A DNA stretch of 64,000 bases, taken from NCBI RefSeq assembly GCF_005047595.1, contig NZ_SUPL01000007.1, positions 113,431-177,430 of the forward strand, written 5' to 3'. Below, in pieces: positions 1-9,373 of the stretch. Numbering within the stretch: the first letter of the stretch is position 1; the number at the start of each line of letters is the position of its first letter. Source of the stretch: Pontimicrobium aquaticum (lineage in GTDB: Bacteria; Bacteroidota; Bacteroidia; Flavobacteriales; Flavobacteriaceae). The notes under the pieces are model-generated. The model made no database searches, was not told where the DNA came from, and saw only the letters and a list, made by a program, of their open reading frames with translations. Position numbers and translations under genes: made by a program.

Positions 1-654
1 TACATTATTCGCAAAATCTATAGCAAAAACAACTTGTTTACCGTCGGAATTTCTATTTGCAAACACTGATATCATTGAACCATCGTTTGTATAATTCCCT
101 GTATGCCCTGTTGATAGGTTTGAATATCCTGATAAACTCATTAATTGATTTACATTACCTGTTGAATAGCTCCAAGTATAAATGCCACTATCTCTAAGTA
201 ATAACATAAGATCCGGATTGGTAGGATGCCATCGTTGTTCATTGGCAGAGGCTGTATTTGCTTCTTTAATAACCTCATAAGTTTCCCCATCTAAAAATAA
301 TGATGGTCCCCAACCACCACTAGAAGATTTGTGTTTCCCTAGATAAATTATAGACTCATCGGCATTCCATGGTTGTCTGTTTGAATAACCATGTCTAGCA
401 ATATTTTTCCATGATTCTCCACTAATATTTGGAATTGGTGAGCCTACATCACCAGTAATTCTTGTGATTTTTGTACCAAAAACAGGGTCTGTAATGGTTT
501 GCAAATAACTAGGTTTATTAGCTTGTGGAATTGGAGTGTAATTATTTAAAGAAGTGTCCAAATCGTAATCTTGTGCGTTTACTGATAAAGAAAAACAGCA
601 AAAACAAAGCATTACTAAAGTCAATCCTAAGGAAGAATTAATGTATTTCATCAT
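1..654 (-). CDS. Secreted beta-propeller-like protein, amino-terminal part (cut by left edge)
   Basis: An open frame of 218 codons runs on the minus strand from a double ATG (654 and 651) to base 1, so the carboxyl end lies outside the window. The first ~28 residues are a signal peptide with a hydrophobic core and an A-Q junction (SVNAQ), so export is likely. After it come PVFGTKITRITGD, RQPWNADESIIYLGK, RWHPTNPDLMLLLRD and YTNDGSMISVF. These spaced blocks look like blades of a TolB/WD40-like propeller, as in secreted oligogalacturonate-lyase-like proteins. It is transcribed away from the polysaccharide locus. A role on surface or environmental glycan is only inferred. No C-terminal sorting domain can be judged because the end is missing. 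Confidence 0.75.
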   Translation of the reverse strand, partial: MMKYINSSLGLTLVMLCFCCFSLSVNAQDYDLDTSLNNYTPIPQANKPSYLQTITDPVFGTKITRITGDVGSPIPNISGESWKNIARHGYSNRQPWNADESIIYLGKHKSSSGGWGPSLFLDGETYEVIKEANTASANEQRWHPTNPDLMLLLRDSGIYTWSYSTGNVNQLMSLSGYSNLSTGHTGNYTNDGSMISVFANRNSDGKQVVFAIDFANNV

Positions 655-935
655 TTAATAATTTGGGGCATACGAGATAAACATATTAAAATATTAACTG
701 ATTAATATACATCAGCTAAGTTAATCGATAAAACACATTTAAATTGAAGTATTACTCTTACAATATAATGAATTTTATAGATTTTATAGGTTATTTCATC
801 GGTTTATTGTTCGTAAAAACATTTAAAGGTAAATACGTTTATAAATTGCATTTGGATTTTTTGATACAGAAAAAAATTTGCAATTAGAATTTTAGAAAAA
901 AAATCCTTTACATTTAGGCATCCTAAATTACAATT
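655..935. other. Intergenic region between divergent genes
   Basis: AT-rich spacer of 281 bases between the secreted protein gene (minus) and the polysaccharide locus (plus). It must hold promoters for both directions. I found no complete TTG-N18..20-TAnnTTTG promoter, no RNA gene and no clear inverted repeat. Confidence 0.4.
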
Positions 936-2168
936 TTGAACTTTAAAAAACATTTACCTATTTTAGAGAATTTTGTATCGTATTTTTTATTTAAAGCTAT
1001 TGATGCAGTTATACCATTAATAGTAATTACCTATTTAATTGATGTAGTAGGTTTAAATAATTATGGGTATTATGCCTTTGCCTACGCATTAATTTTTTAC
1101 TTACAAAACATCATACAGTTTGGGTTTGATCTTTCTGCTGTGAGGTCTATTGCATTATTAAGAGACGACAAACAAAAACTATCTAAAGTTTATAATGATG
1201 TTTTTTCAGCACAAATTGTCTTCTTTGTTTTAGTTACCATATTTTTATTATCACTTGTTTTATTTGTGCCAAGGATTTACGATCATTATATCATATACTG
1301 CTTCTTTTTTATTCTATTGGTTGGAGAGTTGTTATTTCCAATGTGGTTTTTTTTAGGTGTAGAGCGCATGAAATTTATGACTATAATAAGTGTGATTTCT
1401 AAATCTACGTTTGCCATACTCTGTTTTTTACTAATAAAACATGAATCAGATTACATATATATATCGTTATACCACTCGGTTGGATTTTTATTTGCTGGCA
1501 TTATTGCTCAAATAATCATTAGAAAAACGTTTGGAATAAAATTTAGGTTTTCAAAAGTACAAGACATTAAAGCAACGATTATTGAAGCGTGGAGTGCTTT
1601 TTTAACAATGGTTTCACCGACTATCTATCACAATACATCTATTTTTCTTGTGGGAGTTTACGGTATTCCTAGCTTTGTAAGTGTTATGGAAATTGGTGCC
1701 AAAGTTCTTGGTGCTTTTAAAGTAGTTATAACCATCATGTCTAATGTATTATTTCCTTTTTTAAATAGAAACAAATCTTACTTGCCAAAAGTAAGATTGG
1801 TATTTGTTACGATAGGTTTTACATTGTCTTTAGTTATGTTTTTTTCATCAGAAATACTAATGCATCTTTGGTTAGGGGATGATGCTGTCGAAGTAATTAG
1901 AGTTGTTAAGTTTTTAAGCCCTGGCCCACTGCTTTCGTCAATTATTTCGGCATATGGTATTAATGGATTAATGATTATGAAAAAGGATAAATTATACTCT
2001 AAAATTATAGTTATTGGATCGGTTATAGGGTTAATGGTTGGTTTAATATTTATACCTAAGTACTATTATATTGGTGGTGCCATAGCGATTATTTCAGCAA
2101 CATCTGTTAAAGCTATTTTTTCATGCTTTTACTCGGTAAAAACTATTAAGCAACTTCAAAATAGGTAA
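936..2168 (+). CDS. Polysaccharide flippase, Wzx-like (MOP superfamily)
   Basis: 410-residue integral membrane protein with about twelve hydrophobic segments. The opening (NFVSYFLFKAIDAVIPLIV, then GLNNYGYYAFAYAL) follows the Wzx/RfbX pattern, and the length is normal for the family. The family moves undecaprenyl-linked repeat units across the inner membrane. The start is TTG at 936. No in-frame ATG lies near it, and the first membrane segment would be lost with any later start. It is the first gene of the polysaccharide block, and the polymerase-like gene follows with no gap (TAA then ATG). Substrate specificity cannot be read from the sequence. Confidence 0.85.
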   Translation: MNFKKHLPILENFVSYFLFKAIDAVIPLIVITYLIDVVGLNNYGYYAFAYALIFYLQNIIQFGFDLSAVRSIALLRDDKQKLSKVYNDVFSAQIVFFVLVTIFLLSLVLFVPRIYDHYIIYCFFFILLVGELLFPMWFFLGVERMKFMTIISVISKSTFAILCFLLIKHESDYIYISLYHSVGFLFAGIIAQIIIRKTFGIKFRFSKVQDIKATIIEAWSAFLTMVSPTIYHNTSIFLVGVYGIPSFVSVMEIGAKVLGAFKVVITIMSNVLFPFLNRNKSYLPKVRLVFVTIGFTLSLVMFFSSEILMHLWLGDDAVEVIRVVKFLSPGPLLSSIISAYGINGLMIMKKDKLYSKIIVIGSVIGLMVGLIFIPKYYYIGGAIAIISATSVKAIFSCFYSVKTIKQLQNR

Positions 2169-3284
2169 ATGAGGTTTAAAGATTATATATGGGCTATTTA
2201 TTTAATTGTATTTCCTTTTTATGCTTTTGAATCTGGAAATCCACAAATTGCTGATGCATTTGGTGCAATTTTAATATTTGGGCATATAAGTGAAATTTTA
2301 AAAAATATAAAGACCAATAGGTTTACAAAAAGTTTGTTTCTATTTGTTGTATATACCTTTATAGTAAATGCTGTTTGGATGCTAATTTTGGGTGAGTTTG
2401 AAATTATAAAGAATAGTATTTTCTATTTTTATAGCTTTTTAATGGTACTCTTTTTAGTAGGGAAAATTGAAGACGTCTCTTTTTTAAAGTTTACGTTTAA
2501 AGCTATTACAGTTGCACTAATACTTCAATTAGTTTTATGGCCTTTTGTAGAATCAGAAGGTGTTAGAAATCAAATGTTCTTTAATAATCCTAATCAGCTA
2601 GGTCTTTGGGCACTATGTTTGCTAATTATTACCAGTGTAATTACTGAAATTATTAAGCCAAAACTACTGCATTCACTAATTCCTTTAATTATAGCTTCAT
2701 TCCTAATAATAATTTCTGCATCAAGAGCTGCTTTAGCTGGTTGTTTATTGTTCTGGATGTTTTACATAATAAAATCTAGAAAGTACTTAATTTTATTTAT
2801 AACGATTGTCGTTATAGGGAGTATATTTATTGGTTATAATTATGATTTAAACTTAAGCAATTTTACTGCTTTAGAATATAATATTGAGCGTCTGCAAAGT
2901 GAAAGTATTAGCAGTAACAGAAGCCTTGGAGGCAGAGGTTATGATAGAATAGTTAATTATCCACAATATTTGTTTTTTGGTGCAGGTGAAGGTCTGTATG
3001 AAAGGTTTAACGAAACCATAGAGCTACACTCAATTTTTGCAAATGTACTTTTTAGCTATGGTATTATTGGGTTTTCCATGTTCATTTTTGCTTTTTCATC
3101 CTTACTGAAAAACAAGTTAACCAAAATTGTCATTATATTATTTTTAGCTTTAGCTGTTTTTGCTATGGTACATATGTCATTACGAGTTCCGTTTTTTTGG
3201 ATGACTTGCCTATTTATAGTGTATTTACATAAGTATAAAAATAACTTAGACATAGATAATCGAGAATTTTTAACACATCCTTAA
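2169..3284 (+). CDS. Oligosaccharide repeat-unit polymerase, Wzy/O-antigen-ligase-like
   Basis: 371-residue polytopic membrane protein with about ten or eleven hydrophobic segments and a long outside loop in the carboxyl half (roughly residues 225-280) holding RSLGGRGYDRI and FFGAGEGLYERF. That arrangement, together with the FNNPNQLGLWAL and SASRAALAG segments, is typical of Wzy/WaaL-type proteins (Wzy_C/O-antigen ligase family), which join lipid-linked repeat units in the periplasm. These proteins are poorly conserved, so the call rests on topology, the loop and position directly after the flippase. A ligase role is possible, but polymerase fits the locus better. Confidence 0.75.
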   Translation: MRFKDYIWAIYLIVFPFYAFESGNPQIADAFGAILIFGHISEILKNIKTNRFTKSLFLFVVYTFIVNAVWMLILGEFEIIKNSIFYFYSFLMVLFLVGKIEDVSFLKFTFKAITVALILQLVLWPFVESEGVRNQMFFNNPNQLGLWALCLLIITSVITEIIKPKLLHSLIPLIIASFLIIISASRAALAGCLLFWMFYIIKSRKYLILFITIVVIGSIFIGYNYDLNLSNFTALEYNIERLQSESISSNRSLGGRGYDRIVNYPQYLFFGAGEGLYERFNETIELHSIFANVLFSYGIIGFSMFIFAFSSLLKNKLTKIVIILFLALAVFAMVHMSLRVPFFWMTCLFIVYLHKYKNNLDIDNREFLTHP

Positions 3285-3294
3285 AGTTTTAATT

Positions 3295-4440
3295 ATGAAA
3301 AAAATTATAAGGATAACTACAGTGCCAATTTCCCTAAAGAACTTACTAAAGGGGCAACCAAAATTCATGAGTCAATATTATGAAATTGTTGGTGTTACAA
3401 GTTCAGGAGATGAAATTATTGACATTATTGCAGACGAAGGCATTAGAGTGATAGAAGTAGAAATGACACGTTCTATCACGCCTTTTAAAGATCTTGCATC
3501 CTTAATTAAACTTATTAAATTATTAAGAAAAGAAAAACCATTTATTGTGCATTCACACACGCCAAAGGCTGGAACTTTAGGTATGATTGCGGCAAAACTA
3601 GCTAGAGTGCCAAATAGGTTGCATACCATAGCAGGCTTACCCTTACTTGAAGCTACAGGTTTAAAACGTAAACTACTCGATTTAGTAGAAACAATCACTT
3701 ATAAGTGTGCTACAAAAATATATCCAAACTCCTTAGGTTTGAAAGATATAATTATTGAAAATGGTTACACAAACCCTTCAAAACTTAAGGTTATAGGTAA
3801 AGGTAGTTCTAATGGCATTGATGTAAATCATTTTTCACTTGAAAAGCTCAATACAGATACTCTAACAGAATTAAAAACTAAATTAAATATCTCAAACGAA
3901 GATATTGTATTTGTTTTTGTTGGTCGGTTAGTAAAAGATAAAGGTATTAATGAGTTAATTTCTGCTTTTAAGAGAATAAAAAAGAAGCATGTTAAACTAT
4001 TGTTAGTAGGAACCTATGAACATGAATTAGATCCTTTAAATAAATTAACTATAGATGAGATTGAGAATAACAAAAACATCATGTCTGTTGGTTGGCAAAC
4101 CGATGTAAGACCTTATTTTGCAATATCGCATGTTTTGGCGTTTCCTAGCTATAGAGAGGGTTTTCCAAATGTAGTAATGCAAGCTGGAGCATTGCATTTG
4201 CCATGTATTGTAACCAATATTAATGGTTGCAACGAAATAATTCATCATGGTGTAAATGGATTGATTATACCACCAAAAAATGAAGATAAACTTTTTGATG
4301 CTATGCTTGAATTAATTGACAATCCAGAAAAAAGACAATCTTTAGCAAAGGTTTCTCGAAAAACAATTTGCGATAATTACAAACGAGAAGTAATATGGAA
4401 CGCACTATTAAACGAATATAAAAACCTAGAAACCCAATAA
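3295..4440 (+). CDS. Glycosyltransferase family 4, PglA/CapM-like
   Basis: 381-residue GT-B glycosyltransferase. The amino domain shows the acceptor-side pattern VHSHTPKAGTLGMIAAKLA and RLHTIAGLPL. The carboxyl domain has VFVGRLVKDKGINELI and the nucleotide-sugar signature near residues 284-298 (SYREGFPNVVMQAGA). In most GT4 enzymes the signature is E-x7-E, and here the second Glu is Gln. I recall the same variant in related PglA/CapM-like enzymes, so it need not mean loss of activity. No membrane segment is seen, so it is cytoplasmic and probably peripheral. It is the only ordinary glycosyltransferase in the locus and lies one base before the initiating transferase, so it probably adds the second sugar. 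Confidence 0.88.
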   Translation: MKKIIRITTVPISLKNLLKGQPKFMSQYYEIVGVTSSGDEIIDIIADEGIRVIEVEMTRSITPFKDLASLIKLIKLLRKEKPFIVHSHTPKAGTLGMIAAKLARVPNRLHTIAGLPLLEATGLKRKLLDLVETITYKCATKIYPNSLGLKDIIIENGYTNPSKLKVIGKGSSNGIDVNHFSLEKLNTDTLTELKTKLNISNEDIVFVFVGRLVKDKGINELISAFKRIKKKHVKLLLVGTYEHELDPLNKLTIDEIENNKNIMSVGWQTDVRPYFAISHVLAFPSYREGFPNVVMQAGALHLPCIVTNINGCNEIIHHGVNGLIIPPKNEDKLFDAMLELIDNPEKRQSLAKVSRKTICDNYKREVIWNALLNEYKNLETQ

Positions 4441-4441
4441 T

Positions 4442-5053
4442 ATGTACACAAAAATACTAAAACCTATATTAGATTTACTAGCTGCAATTATTGGTTTAGT
4501 GCTTATTTCTCCTGTGTTTTTATTGCTAATACTATTACTATTGATTACAAACAGCGGAAAGCCTTTCTTTTTTCAAAGACGAGCAGGGAAAAATGGAAGA
4601 ATATTCAAAATCATTAAACTAAAAACCATGAATGATAAAAAAGATCAGCATGGAAAATTATTGCCTTACGACCAAAGAGTAACTAAAATAGGCACATTTA
4701 TTAGAAAATACTCTCTAGATGAAATTCCGCAATTAATCAATATATTAAAAGGTGATATGAGCTTGATTGGTCCAAGACCTTTACACCCTGAATACCTACC
4801 TCTCTACAATAAGGAACAAGCCAGAAGACACGATGTTATGGTTGGTATAACTGGTTGGGCTCAAGTAAATGGAAGAAATACCATATCGTGGGAGCAAAAA
4901 TTTGAATACGATGTTTGGTACGTTGACAACCAATCTTTTATGCTAGATTTAAAAATTTTATGGCTTACATTTTATAAAGTCATAAAGAAAAAAGATATAA
5001 ATAGCTCAGAGAATACAAATATGCCAGCTTTTAAAAATGCAGATGTCGAATAA
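4442..5053 (+). CDS. Initiating sugar transferase (monotopic phosphoglycosyl transferase, PglC-like)
   Basis: 203-residue protein of the bacterial sugar transferase family (PF02397), in the small form without the extra four-helix domain. One hydrophobic re-entrant segment lies near residues 12-37. It is followed by the FQRRAGKNGRIFKIIKLKTM block, the catalytic Asp-Glu pair in SLDEIPQL, GDMSLIGPRPL, and the ITGWAQVNGRN motif. The family transfers a sugar phosphate from UDP-sugar to undecaprenyl phosphate, the first membrane step of repeat-unit assembly. With PglE- and PglF-like genes in the same locus, the sugar is probably a bacillosamine-type amino sugar. Its last 17 bases overlap the next gene, which suggests translational coupling. 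Confidence 0.92.
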   Translation: MYTKILKPILDLLAAIIGLVLISPVFLLLILLLLITNSGKPFFFQRRAGKNGRIFKIIKLKTMNDKKDQHGKLLPYDQRVTKIGTFIRKYSLDEIPQLINILKGDMSLIGPRPLHPEYLPLYNKEQARRHDVMVGITGWAQVNGRNTISWEQKFEYDVWYVDNQSFMLDLKILWLTFYKVIKKKDINSSENTNMPAFKNADVE

Positions 5054-6107
5054 AGATATAGGATCCTGTTTTTATGAGTTAAAACCTGGCGATCCAGAAT
5101 ATAAAGCACTTACTCAAAACGTAGTTCAACTAAAACACTCGTTTGCGTTTTATTATTCTGGTAGAAATGCCTTTTTAGCTGTATTTAATGATATTGAAAG
5201 CAAGACTACCATTAATAAAATTTGGCTTCCCTCCTATTATTGTGATACAGTTGTTAATCTAATCAACAGTAACTTTAAAAATGTAGCATATTATAATATA
5301 GATCCTTTTCATTTTGAAAGTGACATAGATGTTACAGAGTTTGCTAGTAAAGACGATATAGTAATATTAAATAATTTTTGGGGATTGTCCACTTTTAAAG
5401 ATTATTCGAATATTAAGGAGAAACCTATAATTATTGAAGATCATACACATGGTTGGTTATCTAAGCAAAGTCTAAATAGTAATGCAGATTATTGTATTTG
5501 CTCTTTACGTAAAACATACCCTATTCCTTTAGGTGCTATAACATGGATGCCGAATAGTAATTCAAAACAAACACCATATAAAGACGCAAAAGATACAGCA
5601 ATCATTAAAGCATATTTGAGCTTTAATAACTCAATGAAGCTAAAGCGAGCATTTATTAAAAAAGATAAAAACACTAAAGATGAATATCTAGATTTACTCA
5701 ACAATGGTGAATCTATATTGTGTGAATCTAATAGCTATAATAAACCTAATAATGAGTTATTGGATCAAATCAACAAATATTTAGCTTTCAACCCTAACAT
5801 AGTCAAAGCAAACAACTTTAATCAAATAATTGGAAGTATTAATAAAACCCATAAGTTTAAAATACTTAAAAGAGAAGGTTTTACACCATTTGGATTACTG
5901 CTATTATTCAAGAGTGAAAAGCTATTCATATCATTTAAAAACTGGTTAATTTCTAATAATATCTATCCAGCACATTTATGGCCAAATACCAAAACGGAGT
6001 CTGAATGGAAGTATCTTTTTAACTTGCATATAGATTTTAGATACAATATAGAAGATATTAGCTACTTAGTCGAAAAAATTAATATTTGGATTAAAAACAA
6101 TGTATAA
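5037..6107 (+). CDS. Atypical DegT-like PLP-dependent enzyme
   Basis: 356-residue protein with a divergent DegT/DnrJ/EryC1/StrS-type fold. The pattern can be followed: YYSGRNAF in place of SSGTAAL, IWLPSYYCDT for the VPSFT strand, IIIEDHTHG with Asp135 in the place that pairs with the PLP ring nitrogen, and SLRKTYPIPLG with Lys159 in the place of the Schiff-base lysine. It is therefore probably PLP-dependent, most likely an aminotransferase. The HTHG segment and the RKTYP lysine context are not those of the ordinary sugar aminotransferases, so the substrate is unknown. ATG at 5037 overlaps the previous gene by 17 bases, and a second ATG at 5043 is equally usable. Confidence 0.65.
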   Translation: MQMSNKDIGSCFYELKPGDPEYKALTQNVVQLKHSFAFYYSGRNAFLAVFNDIESKTTINKIWLPSYYCDTVVNLINSNFKNVAYYNIDPFHFESDIDVTEFASKDDIVILNNFWGLSTFKDYSNIKEKPIIIEDHTHGWLSKQSLNSNADYCICSLRKTYPIPLGAITWMPNSNSKQTPYKDAKDTAIIKAYLSFNNSMKLKRAFIKKDKNTKDEYLDLLNNGESILCESNSYNKPNNELLDQINKYLAFNPNIVKANNFNQIIGSINKTHKFKILKREGFTPFGLLLLFKSEKLFISFKNWLISNNIYPAHLWPNTKTESEWKYLFNLHIDFRYNIEDISYLVEKINIWIKNNV

Positions 6108-6128
6108 TTGTGCAACCAGATTTTTTCC

Positions 6129-7145
6129 ATGATTAAAGAAATTACATCTAAAACTGAATGGCAGTTAGTATTAAGTAAGACAGATACTTACGATTTTTAT
6201 CATACGTATGATTATCATCACATTTCATGTGACCCAAGCAAGGAAACACCAATTTTAATCACTTATACATACAACGATGTTCTTGTTGCATTACCTCTAT
6301 TACTAAGAAAAATAGATAATACAAAATTTTTCGATTTTACATCTATTTATGGATATGGAGGCCCTATTGTGAAAAACATAAATGCATCCTTTGATACTAT
6401 TCATTTTCAAAATGAATTAACTAATTATTTTATAGAAAAGCAAATAGTATCGGTGTTTTCAAGGCTTCATCCTTATATCAAAGAACAAGATGCTATTATG
6501 TCTTCCTTTGGAGAGCTAACACCTCTTGGTAAAGTGGTGAATATAGATGTGACATTACCTATTGAAGACTCTCGGAGAGCATACCAAAAATCTTTAAAAA
6601 ATCAGGTAAATAAATTACGTCGTACTTGCACAGTTAGAAAAGCTGAAACCAAAGAAGATATTCATGAGTTTATAGACATTTACTACGAAAACATGACGCG
6701 TTTAAACGCTAAAAAAGAGTATTTTTTTGAACGTAGCTATTTTTTTAATTTTTTAGGGCAAACAGACTTTAATACTGATATACTTTTAGTTGAAGAAATT
6801 GAATCAAAAAAAATTATTGCTGGCTCTATGTTTGTAAAAACCAATGGATTTGTTCAATTTCATTTATCAGGAACAAGAACAGATTTTTTAAGATTAAAAC
6901 CTTCAAAACTTTTTCTTGATGAAATGAGAATTGAAGCTTCTAACAATGGTTACAAGTATTTTAATTTAGGAGGTGGACTAGGAAGCAAAGAAGATTCTTT
7001 ATTTGAATTCAAATCGTCATTTTCAAAAGATTTTCGCATATTTAAAGTTTGGAAGCATATTGTAAATCAAAAAATTTATGATAATCTAAGCAATGGTGTT
7101 AATAGCAAAAACATAGATTATTTTCCATTGTATAGAGCAAATTGA
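6129..7145 (+). CDS. GNAT-fold acyltransferase, FemAB/CelD-like
   Basis: Protein of 338 residues from ATG 6129. An in-frame TTG at 6108 directly after the previous stop would add seven residues, and I prefer the ATG. It matches the layout of the BioF2-like acetyltransferase family (PF13480): a degenerate first GNAT half, then KNQVNKLRRTCTVRKAETKED, then the second half with IIAGSMFVKTNGFVQFHLSGT and YFNLGGGLGSKEDSLFEFKSSF. Members acylate sugars or act like FemX peptidyltransferases in cell-wall and polysaccharide clusters. No signal peptide is seen. Its place between the PLP enzyme and a deacetylase suggests decoration of an amino sugar, perhaps filling the missing PglD acetyltransferase step, but this is inference. 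Confidence 0.7.
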   Translation: MIKEITSKTEWQLVLSKTDTYDFYHTYDYHHISCDPSKETPILITYTYNDVLVALPLLLRKIDNTKFFDFTSIYGYGGPIVKNINASFDTIHFQNELTNYFIEKQIVSVFSRLHPYIKEQDAIMSSFGELTPLGKVVNIDVTLPIEDSRRAYQKSLKNQVNKLRRTCTVRKAETKEDIHEFIDIYYENMTRLNAKKEYFFERSYFFNFLGQTDFNTDILLVEEIESKKIIAGSMFVKTNGFVQFHLSGTRTDFLRLKPSKLFLDEMRIEASNNGYKYFNLGGGLGSKEDSLFEFKSSFSKDFRIFKVWKHIVNQKIYDNLSNGVNSKNIDYFPLYRAN

Positions 7146-7147
7146 GT

Positions 7148-8206
7148 ATGAGTGATAAAAATGGACATTTTGTTATTTCACTAGACTACGAATTGCATTG
7201 GGGCGTTTTCGATAAGTGTAGTGTAGCCAGTTATGAAAAAAACTTAAAGAATACTAGAGAAGTCATTGAAAAGCTTTTGGCACTCAGCGATAAGTATAAC
7301 ATAAAGCTAACTTTTGCTACGGTAGGTTTTTTGTTTGCCAAAGATAAAAATGACCTAGTAACTCATGCACCAAAAGATAAACCAAGTTATAAAAATAATA
7401 AACTTAACCCTTACCTTTTACTAGACAGTATTGGCAATAATGAAATGGATGACCCTTACCACTTTGGTAACTCTATTTTAAAAAAAATTAAAGAAAGTGG
7501 CAATCATGAAATAAGCACTCATACGTATTGCCACTATTATTGCAATGAGAAAGGGCAAACAATTCAACAATTTCAAGAAGATATTACAGCCGCTAAAAAC
7601 ATTGCCAAAAATATTGATATAGAAATAGAAAGTATCATATTTCCAAGGAATATGATTAATAAAGAATATCTAGAGCTGTGTTATAAAAATGGTATTACTT
7701 CCTATAGAGGTACAGAAAAGGCATATATATATAATATTGATCCTAAATCAATTTTTTACAAATGGCAATTGTTTAGAATTTTGAGGGTAGTTGATGGTTA
7801 TTTAAATATAACAGGACACAATACTTACAATGTAAAAAACATTAATAAAAAAGACCACACCATCAATATACCGTCTAGTAGGTTTTTAAGACCATTTAGT
7901 CCAAAATTAAAGGCTTTTGAATGGTTAAAGCTTAGAAGAATTCGAAAAAGCATGAAACATGCCGCTAAAAATAATGAATTGTTTCATTTATGGTGGCACC
8001 CTCATAATTTTGGAAATGATATAGATAAAAATATAGAGAACTTAGAAAAAGTATTTGTGGACTACAAAAAATTAAACTCCAAGTACAATTTTTCAAGTGT
8101 AACAATGACGTCATTAGCAAAAAAAATAACGTCCTCTTTAGTAATATCTAACTTTATTAGTTTAACAAGAGAATTTGAACTTTTATCTGTTTATTTTGCC
8201 TCATAA
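7148..8206 (+). CDS. Polysaccharide deacetylase family protein (NodB fold)
   Basis: 352 residues from ATG 7148. An in-frame TTG at 7142 overlaps the previous stop. The NodB pattern is visible: SLDYELHWG with Asp13 as metal/catalytic residue, TFATVGFLF, the H-x3-H metal motif in STHTYCHYY (His125 and His129), the FPRN motif, and a carboxyl WWHPHNFGN supplying the last histidine. These enzymes are metal-dependent CE4 deacetylases that remove N- or O-acetyl groups. There is no signal peptide, so it should act inside the cell on a nucleotide sugar or lipid-linked intermediate. A few members have other hydrolytic roles. It lies between the acyltransferase and the PglE-like aminotransferase. Confidence 0.78.
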   Translation: MSDKNGHFVISLDYELHWGVFDKCSVASYEKNLKNTREVIEKLLALSDKYNIKLTFATVGFLFAKDKNDLVTHAPKDKPSYKNNKLNPYLLLDSIGNNEMDDPYHFGNSILKKIKESGNHEISTHTYCHYYCNEKGQTIQQFQEDITAAKNIAKNIDIEIESIIFPRNMINKEYLELCYKNGITSYRGTEKAYIYNIDPKSIFYKWQLFRILRVVDGYLNITGHNTYNVKNINKKDHTINIPSSRFLRPFSPKLKAFEWLKLRRIRKSMKHAAKNNELFHLWWHPHNFGNDIDKNIENLEKVFVDYKKLNSKYNFSSVTMTSLAKKITSSLVISNFISLTREFELLSVYFAS

Positions 8207-8245
8207 ATAATTTAGATTGATATTTACCTTTAGATATTTGTAAAT

Positions 8246-9373
8246 ATGAAATCAAAAATTTGGCTATCTTCTCCACATATGAGTGGTAACGAACAAAAGT
8301 TTATAAATGAGGCTTTCGATACCAATTGGATTGCTCCTTTGGGTCCAAACGTAACTGGCTTTGAAAACGATATTCAAAGTTATTTAAATGAAGATACTCA
8401 CGTAGCAGCATTAAGTTCTGGTACAGCAGCCATACACTTAGGTTTAATACTTTTAGGTACATCAAAAGACGATGTGGTTCTTTGCCAAAGCAAAACATTT
8501 TCGGCTTCAGCAAATCCAATAGTATATCAAGGTGCAACACCAGTTTTTATTGATAGTGAAAAAGACACCTGGAATATGTGTCCTATTCAGCTAGAAATAG
8601 CCATTAAAGATCAAATTGCTAAAGGAAAAAGACCTAAAGCTATTATTGCGGTTCATTTATATGGCATGCCTTATAAGGTTGATGAAATTCATACGATTGC
8701 TAAAGCTTATGATATTCCTGTTTTAGAAGATAGTGCCGAAGCATTCGGGAGTACTTATAAAGGAAAAAAGTGTGGCACTTTTGGAGATATATCAATATTA
8801 TCTTTTAACGGAAATAAAATAATCACTACGTCTGGTGGTGGTGCCTTAGTCAGTAAGATAAAGGAAATAAAAGACCAAGCTATATTCTTATCTACACAAG
8901 CTAGAGACAAATCGGTAGCGTATTTACATTCTCATATAGGATACAATTACAGAATGTCTAATATAGTTGCTGGAATAGGAAGAGGACAAATGACAGTGCT
9001 AGACAAACATGTGGAGCTTAGAAGAAAAAACTATGAGTTTTATTCAAATTTATTGAGCAATCAAGATGCTGTTGAGTTACTAAATGAACCTAAAGATTTT
9101 CACTCAAACAGATGGTTATCTTGCATATTGTTAGATAGTTACAAAACTAAAGAATTACTGAGGTTAGAGTTTGAAAAAGAAAACATAGAAACCAGACCAT
9201 TATGGAAGCCAATGCACCAACAACCTATATTTAGCGATTGCAAAACATATCTTAATGGAGTTTCAGATGATTTATTTGAAAGAGGCTTGTGCTTACCTAG
9301 TGGCTCAAATTTATTAGACGAAGAATTAAACAGAATCTACAAAGTGCTAAAAGTATTTTTTGATTTAAATTAA
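8246..9373 (+). CDS. DegT/DnrJ/EryC1/StrS sugar aminotransferase, PglE-like
   Basis: 375-residue PLP-dependent aminotransferase. The ordinary family marks are present: ALSSGTAAIHLGL, CQSKTFSASANPIVYQGATP, VLEDSAEAFG with Asp162, and SFNGNKIITTSGGG with Lys191 as the Schiff-base lysine. The opening IWLSSPHMSGNEQKFI and NWIAPLGPNV is what I associate with aminotransferases acting on UDP-4-keto-6-deoxy-GlcNAc (PglE/WlaG type), using glutamate as amino donor. The dehydratase that would make its substrate is the next gene (9723). It ends block 1, with a terminator immediately after its stop codon. The exact sugar is inferred from the pairing with PglF/WbpM-like and PglC-like genes. Confidence 0.9.
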   Translation: MKSKIWLSSPHMSGNEQKFINEAFDTNWIAPLGPNVTGFENDIQSYLNEDTHVAALSSGTAAIHLGLILLGTSKDDVVLCQSKTFSASANPIVYQGATPVFIDSEKDTWNMCPIQLEIAIKDQIAKGKRPKAIIAVHLYGMPYKVDEIHTIAKAYDIPVLEDSAEAFGSTYKGKKCGTFGDISILSFNGNKIITTSGGGALVSKIKEIKDQAIFLSTQARDKSVAYLHSHIGYNYRMSNIVAGIGRGQMTVLDKHVELRRKNYEFYSNLLSNQDAVELLNEPKDFHSNRWLSCILLDSYKTKELLRLEFEKENIETRPLWKPMHQQPIFSDCKTYLNGVSDDLFERGLCLPSGSNLLDEELNRIYKVLKVFFDLN

